Assembly: GCA_025766275.1 (NCBI GenBank)
Contig: JAFKAC010000001.1
Coordinates: forward strand, 434,001-498,000
Direction: 5' to 3'
Origin: Lactarius indigo
Lineage: Eukaryota > Basidiomycota > Agaricomycetes > Russulales > Russulaceae
Length of the DNA stretch: 64,000 nucleotides
Shown here: in pieces, positions 51,017 to 61,246 of the stretch
Numbering within the stretch: position 1 is the first letter of the stretch
How the letters are laid out: each line of letters opens with the position of its first letter
Translations under genes and position numbers: made by a program
Notes under the pieces: model-generated
The model's input: the letters and a program-made list of their open reading frames with translations, nothing else
Databases searched by the model: none
Told to the model about the DNA's origin: nothing

Positions 51017-53589
51017 CTCGAAATGGCGACGGAGGAAGACAAGAAGATGACCGAAAGATGGAAAGCGGACGCTGACGGAATTCTCATCTTTGTGCGTCAA
51101 TATCTTCCAACGTCATGTGCTGCTTCACAAACTCACCTCCCATAGACCGGTTTATTCTCTGCTTCTGTAGCGTCGTTGATCACCGTATCGATTCAGGATA
51201 TACGACCGAACCCACAGGACACCTCCAATTTCTACCTCGCAAATATCTATCACACTCTTTCCGACCCAAACATTTCCAGTTCTCCGCCTGCATTCACCCC
51301 GCCAAACTATGCCGTTTGGGTGAACGCATTTTGGTTCTTGAGCTTGGTCATCAGTCTCACCTGTGCCCTTCTCGCGACATTGCTACAGCAGTGGGCACGA
51401 AGGTATCTCAAGGCCACTCAGCCACGTTATGGCCCACACAAGCGAGCACGGATTCGAGCGTTCTTCGCTGAAGGCATCGAGAAGTTTCTACTGCCGTGGG
51501 CAGTTGAAGCATTGCCCACCCTCCTCCACGCTTCCCTATTCCTCTTCTTTGCCGGCCTGGTTGTGTTCCTTTGGAACGTTCACCCCACTATTTCCAAGTT
51601 GATGCTGTCTTGGGTCGGCGCTTGCACGACTCTCTACGGATGTACCACGATCATGCCCATCTTTCGTCATGACAACCCATACTATACCCCGCTTACATCA
51701 TTGGTATGGACCGTTGTTGTTGGCTCCCCGTATGTCTTCTAAGGGGTTTTTCAGCGGTTTACCTCGTCGGTTTACCTTAGTGACGAAGACTGGGACCAAT
51801 TTGGAGGCTTGGAGGAAAGCTATCGCAAACTGCCTGTGCAGGGCATGCAGAAGACAGTCGAGGAAACTGCTCTGAGTTCACAGCGCTCACCTTCGGAGAT
51901 CGACACCCGCACCTTCATGTGGACGTTCGATAGTTTAGATGAAGACCACGAGCTGGAGCACTTCTTTTTTTGGCTCACCTGGCTTCCGCAGCTCAAACGT
52001 AATCGACGATCCTTTACCAAATCTCACTTGGGAGCACAGACGAAGCGTTCGATGGCATTGATGGGGTTGTTTGACCGCACATTCTCATCAGATTTGCTTT
52101 CGGAGTTGTCAAAAATTGGCGAGCCATCTTCTGCGCTCGGGCCCTTGATCCACGATTGTATTCCTACGAATACCAGCTGGCCATGGGTAATATTATGTTC
52201 GGAGTCAAGTGTAGGGGACTACAAACCAGCAAATTTGGCTGTATTATGAGCGGCTGGGGCAATGGCGGAAACCAAGGCACCGCATTGGTTACACAAGCCA
52301 TCGTCACCAACATTGTCGTGGGGGTGCAACGGCGCGATGACTCGTGGTTCACTCTTGCCTCCGATACACTGGGCGTCCCGGAATCTGTCCTCCGAGACTA
52401 CGCCGCAAACGGGGACAGCCTGTCGCTTGCCGTCTTGATTCACATCACTCGCCAGCAATTCAGCCATTACCAAAAACCGTTCTGGCCGCGATCTGAGATC
52501 TCGATCGTCCTAGAAGCGGCTTCCAATGTCGATGTCAAGACTGCGTCACCTGAACTGCGGCATGAGTTCTGTGCTCTCTGGAATCAAATCGTTCTTAAGT
52601 TGCAGAACAACGACGATCGGTGGATGGCGTCCCTTATATTGGGACCGATTCGCAACGCTTACGCCGCTCTACGCCGAGACACTGAATTCTGCCCAGACGC
52701 AGTTCTTCCTCTCAGCTGGTGATCAGGGTGGTGACCCTCTGCTTTTGTCACCCTCGTATCCAGTTTGCGACATCACTGACCATATTCACGACAACCCCAC
52801 CTACACATCCTTTGCTCGTACTAACCTGCATGATAGAACTGCGCTGGTCCTGATGCACCTTCCTCCGTACCTCCCCCGCTTCATGCCGTCAAAAGCCTCG
52901 ATGTACTACCGCTTGCGGACGATACATATCCTCCGGGGTCAATCAACCCCGCTCATCAGACGTCCATTGAAGACCTCCCCATTCCCACCACCCCACTCAC
53001 CGGTTGTATGATACAAGACGACACCGACACCTCCACAAGAACGGCACCCCCTTCCACTTCAGACAAGTTGGCGTCCCCCGTCCTACCTCAAAGCCCTTGA
53101 CCCATCCAACCAGTGCCGCGGACGCTGAGCACGCAGAAAACCGCCACACTTCTTCGGGTGCTCCAGACGTTCCATCGTCGCCTTCTCCCGCCCCGGTCAT
53201 CGACGGTACGCTCCCTAAAGGTCCGCTGTTGTCTTCGAATTCTCCCGTGACCGGTTCTGACCATACATATTCGCCAGGATCTCATTCGTTGGTGCTATCT
53301 CTCGCTTCTCCTGGTCCATCCCCTCTACGGATCTCATCTACACCTGATTTGGACCCTGTTACTGAGGGAGGAAGTAGTGCGAAGGCTGTTTTGTACAAAG
53401 AAAAGAATGCTCCTCACCCTCCGCCGATTTTTGAGGACATTTTGACGGTCACAGATCTTCCATCCCACTCGCCATCACCGAAATAATGACCGACGTAACT
53501 GTCGCGGGTCCTCCCCAGCGCTCTCTCGATACCGAATACACTGGAGGTCATCCTCCGAACCTTTCGCATGGCCAGTACGAAATTGTGTA
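51017..53589 (+). pseudogene. DUF6535 membrane-protein gene, copy 1 (decayed)
   Basis: 5' truncated at the array junction and starting inside exon 2 (MATEEDKK at 51023). A 54-bp intron (51092-51145) precedes the DUF6535 core: NPQDTSNFYLANIY, AVWVNAFWFLSLVISLTCAL, LLQQWARRYL, then LPTLLHASLFLFFAGLVVFL. This family has several membrane helices and unknown function. An in-frame TAA at 51740-51742 ends the long frame, coding sequence continues after it, then frameshifts appear around 52200 and 52700. The final exon homologue (VAGPPQRSLDTEYTGG) ends near 53589. It has several disabling lesions and no promoter, so it is a pseudogene. Confidence 0.85.
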
Positions 53590-55921
53590 AAGCACCCCTT
53601 CTTCCGATAGAGCCCGTATCTGTCGTTCTGGTACTTCCTCTGGACTCTATGATATTTATTGTATAGTTTAGCGAGTATATGCAACAATGAGAAAAGGATG
53701 GTCAGTGAACCATTGTATTGCCTAAGGCATTTAAATATCGGGCGTTTGGGAAAGTGCACGCTTCCGGCATCATACTGGTTTCAATGTTGTGTCCCGCAGG
53801 AAGCGAGTTTGTAGGTATTAGAACTATAGCAGACTATGTGGAAGCACTCTGCAAGGTCCCGTCCGTCACCGTCCGCTATCGTCCGCACCGTCCCAACTAT
53901 GCTTTGGAACGGGCGATACTGCACCGCCGCAGTGAGGTAGAGCCCCTCATCGGCAAAACTTCTATGCTGTACGGCAGGTGATGAGGAAGATGAGTCCGGA
54001 AGCAGGAGCGCACGATGTCGAGGAGGGTGAAATAATTACCGCCGTGATGCTCGAACGAGGCGTCGAACGGCCTCCCTATTTCCAACACCCCAAAGGTCGT
54101 GGCCCGATGATAGGTAATGATTCAGTCGCATGCCTTTCGTTTCTGGGGAATAGATCGGCCATTGGATTAATAGGTGGGCATATAATATGTTGAAGAACCT
54201 CTGTTGCAAGACGGTAGTGAGACGAGAGCGTCAAGGGAGAAACTTTTGGTACACACCGTGGGCAGTGCCCTCGCCTAAACCCTTGACATCCCCAACTACG
54301 ACTAAACCTCTCGACTAAACCTCTATCTTCGACGGAAAATCATCCAGATAAAGGCGTCTGACTGTCGTAGACCACAGGCCTCAATCGAATCGATTGCACA
54401 TAAGGTGCGCGTTTCGGTTCTGTTCTGCTCAACGAGATGTACCCTGTGAGTTCAGCAATCTGTACTTCGCACAAGCCAAGGGCCCACGTACGTCATCCTC
54501 AAAAGTATCCTCTGCAAATATCGCGATGGGGTCTGTCGTTATTATTTCTCATATGGTACATTAGCGGGTTCAGAGGTTGAGAATGTCCGGCGGAGCACGA
54601 AGAACAGTCAGAGTCGAAGATGGTCGGGTCGGACAGACCATGGCGATCGCGTCGAGCACGATAAACTGTGCCGCTCCAGATGCGGGGTCTGGCAAGAGGA
54701 TCTGCGTGAGCTTGTAATGGTAGTCCTTATCTCTGCATGGAGACCGAAGCACGTCAGCAGGTGAAGCGGAGAGATGCAGAGGACGTACGGCTACTTTGCT
54801 TTGGAAAGCATGAAAGCCACCTGCCTCGGTTATATCAACATTCTCAAGAGGAGCACGGGACATCCTGGGCTCTGGAAAGACGGACCAAAGCCACCTATCA
54901 GGCCAAGCCGGGGGCACGTCATCATGGACCATGCAGGTAATCTTTGGAGCGCGGCGCACCTGGGGCTGAATATTGGTGAGACCTGCAGGCAGCGAGGCGT
55001 TCAGCTGTGCCAGGAGCGTGGATACAAATGTGTGCGTACCACCACCAGCATTTCCAAGGGCAGATGCTCCTTGAGCGAGAACCTATACGATGGGGCCAAA
55101 ACAACCAAGTTGCAATACACGCACACGTCACCAGTCCCGTTGTCATCCTAAATATGCCTTCCTGTGAAGTACCTGCAGGCTGCAGCCGAGATTTGTGAAG
55201 AGATAGTTAGATGAACGAAAGACAGACCTGTTCGGGAGGCCCTTCCAGGCGGATTACGAATAGGACAAATGTTCCTAATCCCGAATATTCCTGAAAACGT
55301 TCGGCCTGGAGTACTCTCAACTGGCATTGTGATAGAGGCGAGCGACTTGGAATACTGGGTTCTGAGCTTGGAGAATTTGTAATAGGTAACGGGTGACTGT
55401 TGACGTTGGGTAAACGATGGGAGGCGACGCAGAGAGGAACTTACGTCGCCTAAATCACGGTTAGAGGTGCGCGTGGTGCAAGAGGATTGTATGATGTGGG
55501 GGTGTCAATCTTTCGCTTTGAGCCATTGCGGGCTGATAGACGTACTTGGAAGTGAAACGAAAGCGCCTAGGTGCACCTGGGTATCGAGCTGCGGGACGAG
55601 ATCCTTGTTGAGTGTCTCAATAGCATCAATATGGAACCAGGAGATGAAGGACAATCGAATAGCAAGGACATTGTGGGAGAGTAGAGTGTACGCGTTGTCG
55701 GCCTGGTGTGAGGCCAGGAAGCGGCTCGGTAAAAGCAACTTACGAAAGCGCCCAAAATGGCAACCACAAACTGTTGAGCATCAAGCGCTTGCTGTTCGGT
55801 TGATCCCGTCACCACTTCGTGGCATTCTCGCAGCGCCGTTTACAACTGACCGAGAGCAGTCACTCTCAACACGTTTCGTCCCCCCACATTGTGCTAATAT
55901 CTACTCACGCCGAAGTCTTCA
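53590..55921 (-). other. Intergenic block with a decayed minus-strand companion gene
   Basis: Between DUF6535 copies 1 and 2. The minus-strand frame at 54959-54570 contains SASPADVLRSPCRDKDYHYK and VLDAIAMV. It is similar to the minus-strand frame at 60305-60000 (SPADALCSPLRDKACHYKLM, VLDVIATV), so a second gene appears to travel with each DUF6535 copy. An upstream exon-like piece near 55080-54960 reads GNAGGGTHTFVSTLLAQLNA. I do not recognise the protein. The 3' 150 bp are the conserved upstream region of DUF6535 copy 2. Confidence 0.35.
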
Positions 55922-58681
55922 ATGTCCCAAGCTCTTCACGAGAATGTCGATTTAACCGAGGTAGAAATAGGCACAGGCAGAGGTACCCTACTCCGACTTT
56001 GCTCTAGCTTCGCCGTTCTCACCAGCTACTGCTACCCCCATAGGTGACCACCCGCATCCGCTCCAGTCGGGCCCGACTCAAGAACTACGAGGGGTGTCTA
56101 ACTTTGTCGATGGCTCAGGGCCTATTTTCTCCATGTATCTCGAAATGGCAACGGAAGAGGACAAGAAGCTGGTTGAAGGATGGAAAGCGGATGCTGATGG
56201 GATAATCATCTTTGTACGTCACTATTTCCCAATCTTGTGCGCTGCTTCACACTCATCTCTCATAGACCGGTTTATTCTCTGCTGCGGTCGCGTCATTGAT
56301 CTCAGTGTCCATTCAGGACATTCGAACGAACCCCCAGGACACTTCCAACTTCTACCTCTCAAATATCTATCAGACTCTCGCCAACCCAAACGTTTCGAGT
56401 TCCCTTCCTACTTCCCCACCCCCATTTTCTCCGCCGAACTATGCTGTTTGGGTCAATGCGCTTTTGTTCTTGAGTTTGGTCATCAGTATCAGCTGTGCTC
56501 TACTTGCGACGTTGCTCCAGCAGTGGGCACGAAGATACCTCAAAGTCACTCAGCCACGTTACAGTCTACACAAGCGAGCACGGATCCGTGCGTTCTTTTT
56601 CGAAGGTGTCGACAAGTTCCTCCTTCCGTGGGCGGTCGAGGCTTGCCCACACTGCTACATGTTTCCCTGTTCCTATTCTTTGCCGGCATATCCGTATTTC
56701 TGTGGAATGTTAATCTCACGATTTTCAAGTTGGTGCTGTCGTGGATCGGCATTTGCACAGCTCTGTATGGGTGCATCACGTTCGTCCCTATCTTTCGTCA
56801 CGACAGCCCATACCACACCCCACTCTCATTACCAGCACGGCATATTGTCACTGGGATACAATATGTCATTTTTCGGGTTCTTCGGAGGCTCGCTTGGAGG
56901 CTCTTTCGGCTTGACTACTTTAGTTTTGGATCCTACCTTCGCTTTATATCCCTGGAGGAAAGATATCGCAAACCGTTTGTACAGGGCATGCAGAAGACAG
57001 CCGAGGAAACTGCTCTGAACGTACCATCGGAGATTGATACCCGCGCCTTGATGTGGACATTCGACAGTTTGGACGAAGACCATGAACTGGAGCGCTTCTT
57101 TTCTGGCTTACCTGGCTTCCGCAGCTCAAACGTTGTAAACGATCCACTGCCTGGTCTCACTGGGGAGCAAAAGGCGAAGCTTTCGGCGGGATTAATGGGG
57201 TTGTTGGACGTCACTTTCTCGTCTGGTTTGCTACCGGAACCTGTCAAAGACCGGAGGGCCATAATCTGCGCGAAGGCTTCCGATCCCACACACATTCCCA
57301 GGGTATTTGGTGTCTTTAACAAGATTTGGTCCCGATACCGACATAGTGGTCCGATGTCTGCCGAAATTGTGCAGATTATGAGCGGATGGGGCAATGACTG
57401 GGGCAATGATCCTTATTTGGTAGCGACGATCTGCGAGACTATCGCAAGGGCACGACAGCGCGATGACTCTTGGTTTATTCTTGCCTCCCGTGAACTGGGC
57501 ATCCAAGAACCCATCCTTCGAGAGTACGCTGCACATGGTGACAGCCTGTCACTTGCCATCTTGATTCACATCGCCCGTCAGCAATTTGTCCATTTCTGGG
57601 AGGACTGGCCCATTGTCGAGTTCTCGTCCGTTTTAGGAGCGGCTTCGAAGTTCAACGTGGAAGATACATTACCTGAACTGCAGCACGAGTTCTGTGCTCT
57701 CTGGAACCAAGCGCGCACTGACGGCCGTCAGCGGATGGCGTGGAATCTCCTCGGACCTATTCGAAACGTCTACGCTGCTCTGCATCCAGAGGCCGATCCT
57801 TCCCTAATCAGCAGGGATCTGTGGGACCCATCCTCATATCCAGCGTGCAACGTCCCTGGCCATTCTCCGGACCCACCATCTCACATCCATAATGACTCTT
57901 CCTCCACGACCATTTCCCGAACTGACTTGCGTGACAATGCTGCGCTGGCCCCTGCTTCCCTTGCCGGTCCCGATGTGCCTTCTTCATCTATACCTGCCGC
58001 ACTTCATATTGACGACAGCCCTACGGATGTGCCACCACCCAACAACTTCCACTCCAGTCATCAGACGATTATTGAAAGCCCTTGCACTCCTTTTACCTCA
58101 TCGGATATAGCCACCTCAGGTACAATGACGTCACGCTCCACTCCCGAAACATTCACATCCGCCCCACCTCTCTCCTCTACCCCACCCGCTATCCTTGCCC
58201 TCCAACACAACCAAGTCCTCCTAGCGCCTTCTGATGACCCAAGCCTGCCATCTTCAACCGCTTCTAATCCAGTCCTCGACAATATACTTCCTGCAGGTGC
58301 GTTGCCGTTTTCACGCCCATCCCTGACCTAATCCTATCTCTCACCGCCTTGCCAGAATCCTGTCGCTCGATAATGGTCACTGCTCCCAGCGCTTCATCGG
58401 GACCGGCCTCTGTATCTGATGTAGGTGCTGCTGCCATGGGCGATGCTAGTCAGAAGCTGGGATTACGCGAGAACAAGGATGCTCTCGATCTCCCCTCTGT
58501 GAATCGAGCGATCCACGAAAACACTATACCGACCCTAGGCCTTCTATCACAAGCCCCGTCACTACCGTCGATCACTGACTCGAATATAGACATCGCGGGT
58601 CCTTCATCGTGGGAACAAAATGCCGAGCGTATAGGAGATAATGTGCTACATCCTTCACATGACCGGCACGATATCGTTTGA
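55922..58681 (+). pseudogene. DUF6535 membrane-protein gene, copy 2 (one-base frameshift)
   Basis: Four exons: 55922-55982 (MSQALHENVDLTEVEIGTGR), 56044-56213, 56266-58296 and 58357-58681. The start and first intron are supported by the matching layout of copy 3. The core has NPQDTSNFYLSNIY, AVWVNALLFLSLVISISCAL, LLQQWARRYLKVTQ, then PTLLHVSLFLFFAGISVFLW. The long C-terminal half includes FDSLDEDHELERFFSGLPGF and RQRDDSWFILASRELGIQ, then a Ser/Thr/Pro-rich tail. At 56641-56643 one base is missing relative to copies 1 and 3 (reading VEAC instead of VEALP), which shifts the frame. The rest remains open, so the lesion is recent or a sequencing error. It ends at TGA 58679-58681, directly before a C homopolymer. 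Confidence 0.85.
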
Positions 58682-58705
58682 CCCCCCCCCCCCCCCCCCC
58701 CCCCC
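58682..58705. repeat. Poly-C tract
   Basis: About 24 consecutive C, starting one base after the stop codon of DUF6535 copy 2. Exact length may be affected by sequencing error. Confidence 0.85.
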
Positions 58706-61246
58706 AACCTCTTAGATGTGCATGTGTGATAAGGCATATATTCCTGCTGGGCCTTCTATATCGCTACGTCGATACGTTCAATACCTTCTCTCGTCTTACG
58801 TGTATACTGTTTTATTACGCGATAAAATACTGCGGAGAAATATGTGTAAACTCGAGTAGGATGAGGTGGTGCGAGTGAAGAGTCTCGACTTTCACCTTGA
58901 CCCACTGCGGGCTAGTGAAATTTCCTGAAAGTGACACGGAAACCTCTGCGCGCATCTGGGTAGTCATCCCTGTCTCATCAGTTTCAATAGTTTCTGCGAA
59001 TACCGGGTGTTTGGCCTCTTGTTAGGAGCAGTGTCAAGCACCTTGCAGAGCCGATACAACGGGCCTATTTCAAGCTAGGAGATGAAGACGTTGCAGGAGG
59101 TAGTGCTGGTGTGAGTTACAGGGCACTCGTAGTAGGTTACCTCAAGGGTCAGCGAGTATGAGTCGACACGTACGTGGCGTGTGGTCGAGGAGGTAGCAAC
59201 TGCCGTCACCATCGAAGACGACGGATCCTGGTGTGCGTTCGAAGCTTACGTGGGAACACCATCCCATTGAAGGAGACTCTGTTTCACTGTCGGCGCCACC
59301 GGTGATAAAACGCAGCGGGCTGGCACACCAGACGTTGTCAGAAACGACTGTATTAGACAGAATAATAAAACTACTTGCCTGGCACACCAGACGTTGTCAG
59401 AAACGACTGAAGCACCAGGTGCGCATAAGGCGACTTAAGTACACCGAAAGGAGCGTAACTACACGTGAAATAAGATACACTAATGATATCTCAACTAAGT
59501 AGAGGCAAAGGATTGTCCCTGATCATGCTCGTAAAGTAAAGTCCGAATCGTATCTAAGGATCGTGATGCGAGACTACACCTCGCGTTTCACTCATGCCCG
59601 ACGCCGAGGTAACTCGCGCGTGGACGCACTCTCTCATTTCAACAACCGGCCCCATGACTGCCTTGTTACCACGTCGAGCAAAAGCAAAGACGTCGAGAAC
59701 GCCGACAATCCAAACCCGCTACCCCCCATGGTCCCTGCGAGGCGTCTGACCAACGACATTCACTCCTGTGGATCGGATACACGTGCATCATCTGCCCGAG
59801 CCTGGCAGTAAACAAACCGGCACGGATCATTTTTGTATTTATGGCGGCATCATTGCGGGGTCGTTCTCCTGGAAGGAATAAAAGAAAAGACTTCGGTAGG
59901 AGGCGGGAAGGACGGAAAGCTTACCGTCGATGACCTTGCATTCTAATTTGGTCGCAGCCACGTACCGAAGTACCCTGCGGTGTCTGCGTGAACTTGCTGC
60001 TAGGCGTGCAGGTCGCCTGTTCTGCCACTCAAGAACGGTCGGAGGAGCGTGAAGAGCGCGTATGCTTGCGCAGCGAGGCCCGCGGTGGACTTGAAAAACC
60101 GGTCGAATATAGACGGGTCGGACAGGACCGTGGCAATCACGTCGAGCACAAAAAGCCATGTCGCCTGCGATGTGGGGCCTACCGAGCGAACGTGCATGAG
60201 TTTGTAGTGGCATGCCTTGTCTCTGAGAGGAGAGCAAAGCGCGTCAGCAGGTGAAGTGGGAAGCGAGGCAGGGTACGTACGGCCGTATCGCTTTGGGAGA
60301 GACATCGAAAAGGCGCTCCAAGAAAGTTCTCATCTCTGGGAGTGTGGTCTCTTTCTCCCTCAATGTTGGCATGGGAGACCTGCAGCACGTGCAGCTCGTC
60401 GTTTGTGTTGGAGGAGGCTAGGAGCGCGTTGTAGACGGGGAGATGGAGAGTTGGTTGTAGTGGGAAGGGCATCAAGATTTGATGGATGAACAATACGGGA
60501 TGAGAAAGAGCCATCAAAGTAGCGAGTTAGAGTCGCACATGCGGTACTTGATTGCGGACTCTCGGTCGAGGATGCAACGATAGGTTTCTTTTTCGTTTTT
60601 GGAGAATTGATTGACCATCGGTTTAATATATAGACGTAAGTTATAACAGGCCGAATTCCTTCGATCTCCGTTGCGAGATGGTAGTGAGACGAAAGTGTCA
60701 AACGAAAAAAAAAAGTGCACGCACTGCGATCAGCCGTCGCCTAGCCCCTCGATGTGCCCAAATATGACAAAGAAGTCCTCTCTTTACTGTGCACCATCAT
60801 CAGATAGAATATTGTTGCCCTCTTCGTGGACATGGTGCACGCTCCGATTCTGGTCTACCAGCGAGATGTACCCTGCGAGTTCGGCGCCTGAATTAGATGC
60901 AGAGCACAATTGGCAGCGAGATTGGCAGACACGTAGGTGGTCACCGACAGGACAACGCATCGGCGTTTTTTAAAACGCTTCCTGTTTCAGGCGATAGTGG
61001 TATGCTTGCAGGGGCTGTCAGAGGCATTCGCATCGACATCCGCAACGCAAAAAACGACTTCACATCGCAATGGCAAACCGTTGGGTATCGAGCGCTTGCG
61101 GTTCGGCGGTTCCCGTTACCTCATGGCTTGCCTCATGGTGCCCTCAGGGCGGCTTACGACTGGCGAGGGGCAATCACCGGTCACTCTTAACGTGTTCCAC
61201 CCTCCCACATTTTACCGTCTATACTCGTCTCATTCCATACTATTTG
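58706..61246 (-). other. Intergenic block with minus-strand companion gene fragments
   Basis: Minus-strand frames at 60305-60000 and 60517-60179 show sequence similar to the 54959-54570 frame (SPADALCSPLRDKACHYKLM). A small plus-strand frame at 59563-59811 (THARRRGNSRVDALSHFN) faintly resembles the end of a retroelement RNase H. The region 60660-60900 is similar to 54210-54480, and 61060-61246 resembles the upstream region of DUF6535 copy 2. No intact gene is supported. Confidence 0.35.
59320..59409. repeat. 31-bp perfect direct repeat
   Basis: CTGGCACACCAGACGTTGTC plus AGAAACGACTG occurs at 59320-59350 and again at 59379-59409, with 28 bp between. Confidence 0.85.

Noticed and set aside
56094..58331. 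A single 745-codon frame as the true DUF6535 copy 2 protein
   Set aside because: It reads through an intron and the missing base in the wrong phase. The conserved N-terminal core is in another frame, as copies 1 and 3 show.
59563..59811. Retroelement RNase H tail (NSRVDALSHFN)
   Set aside because: Only about a dozen residues resemble the motif and no other retroelement domain lies nearby, so I mention it but do not call it.
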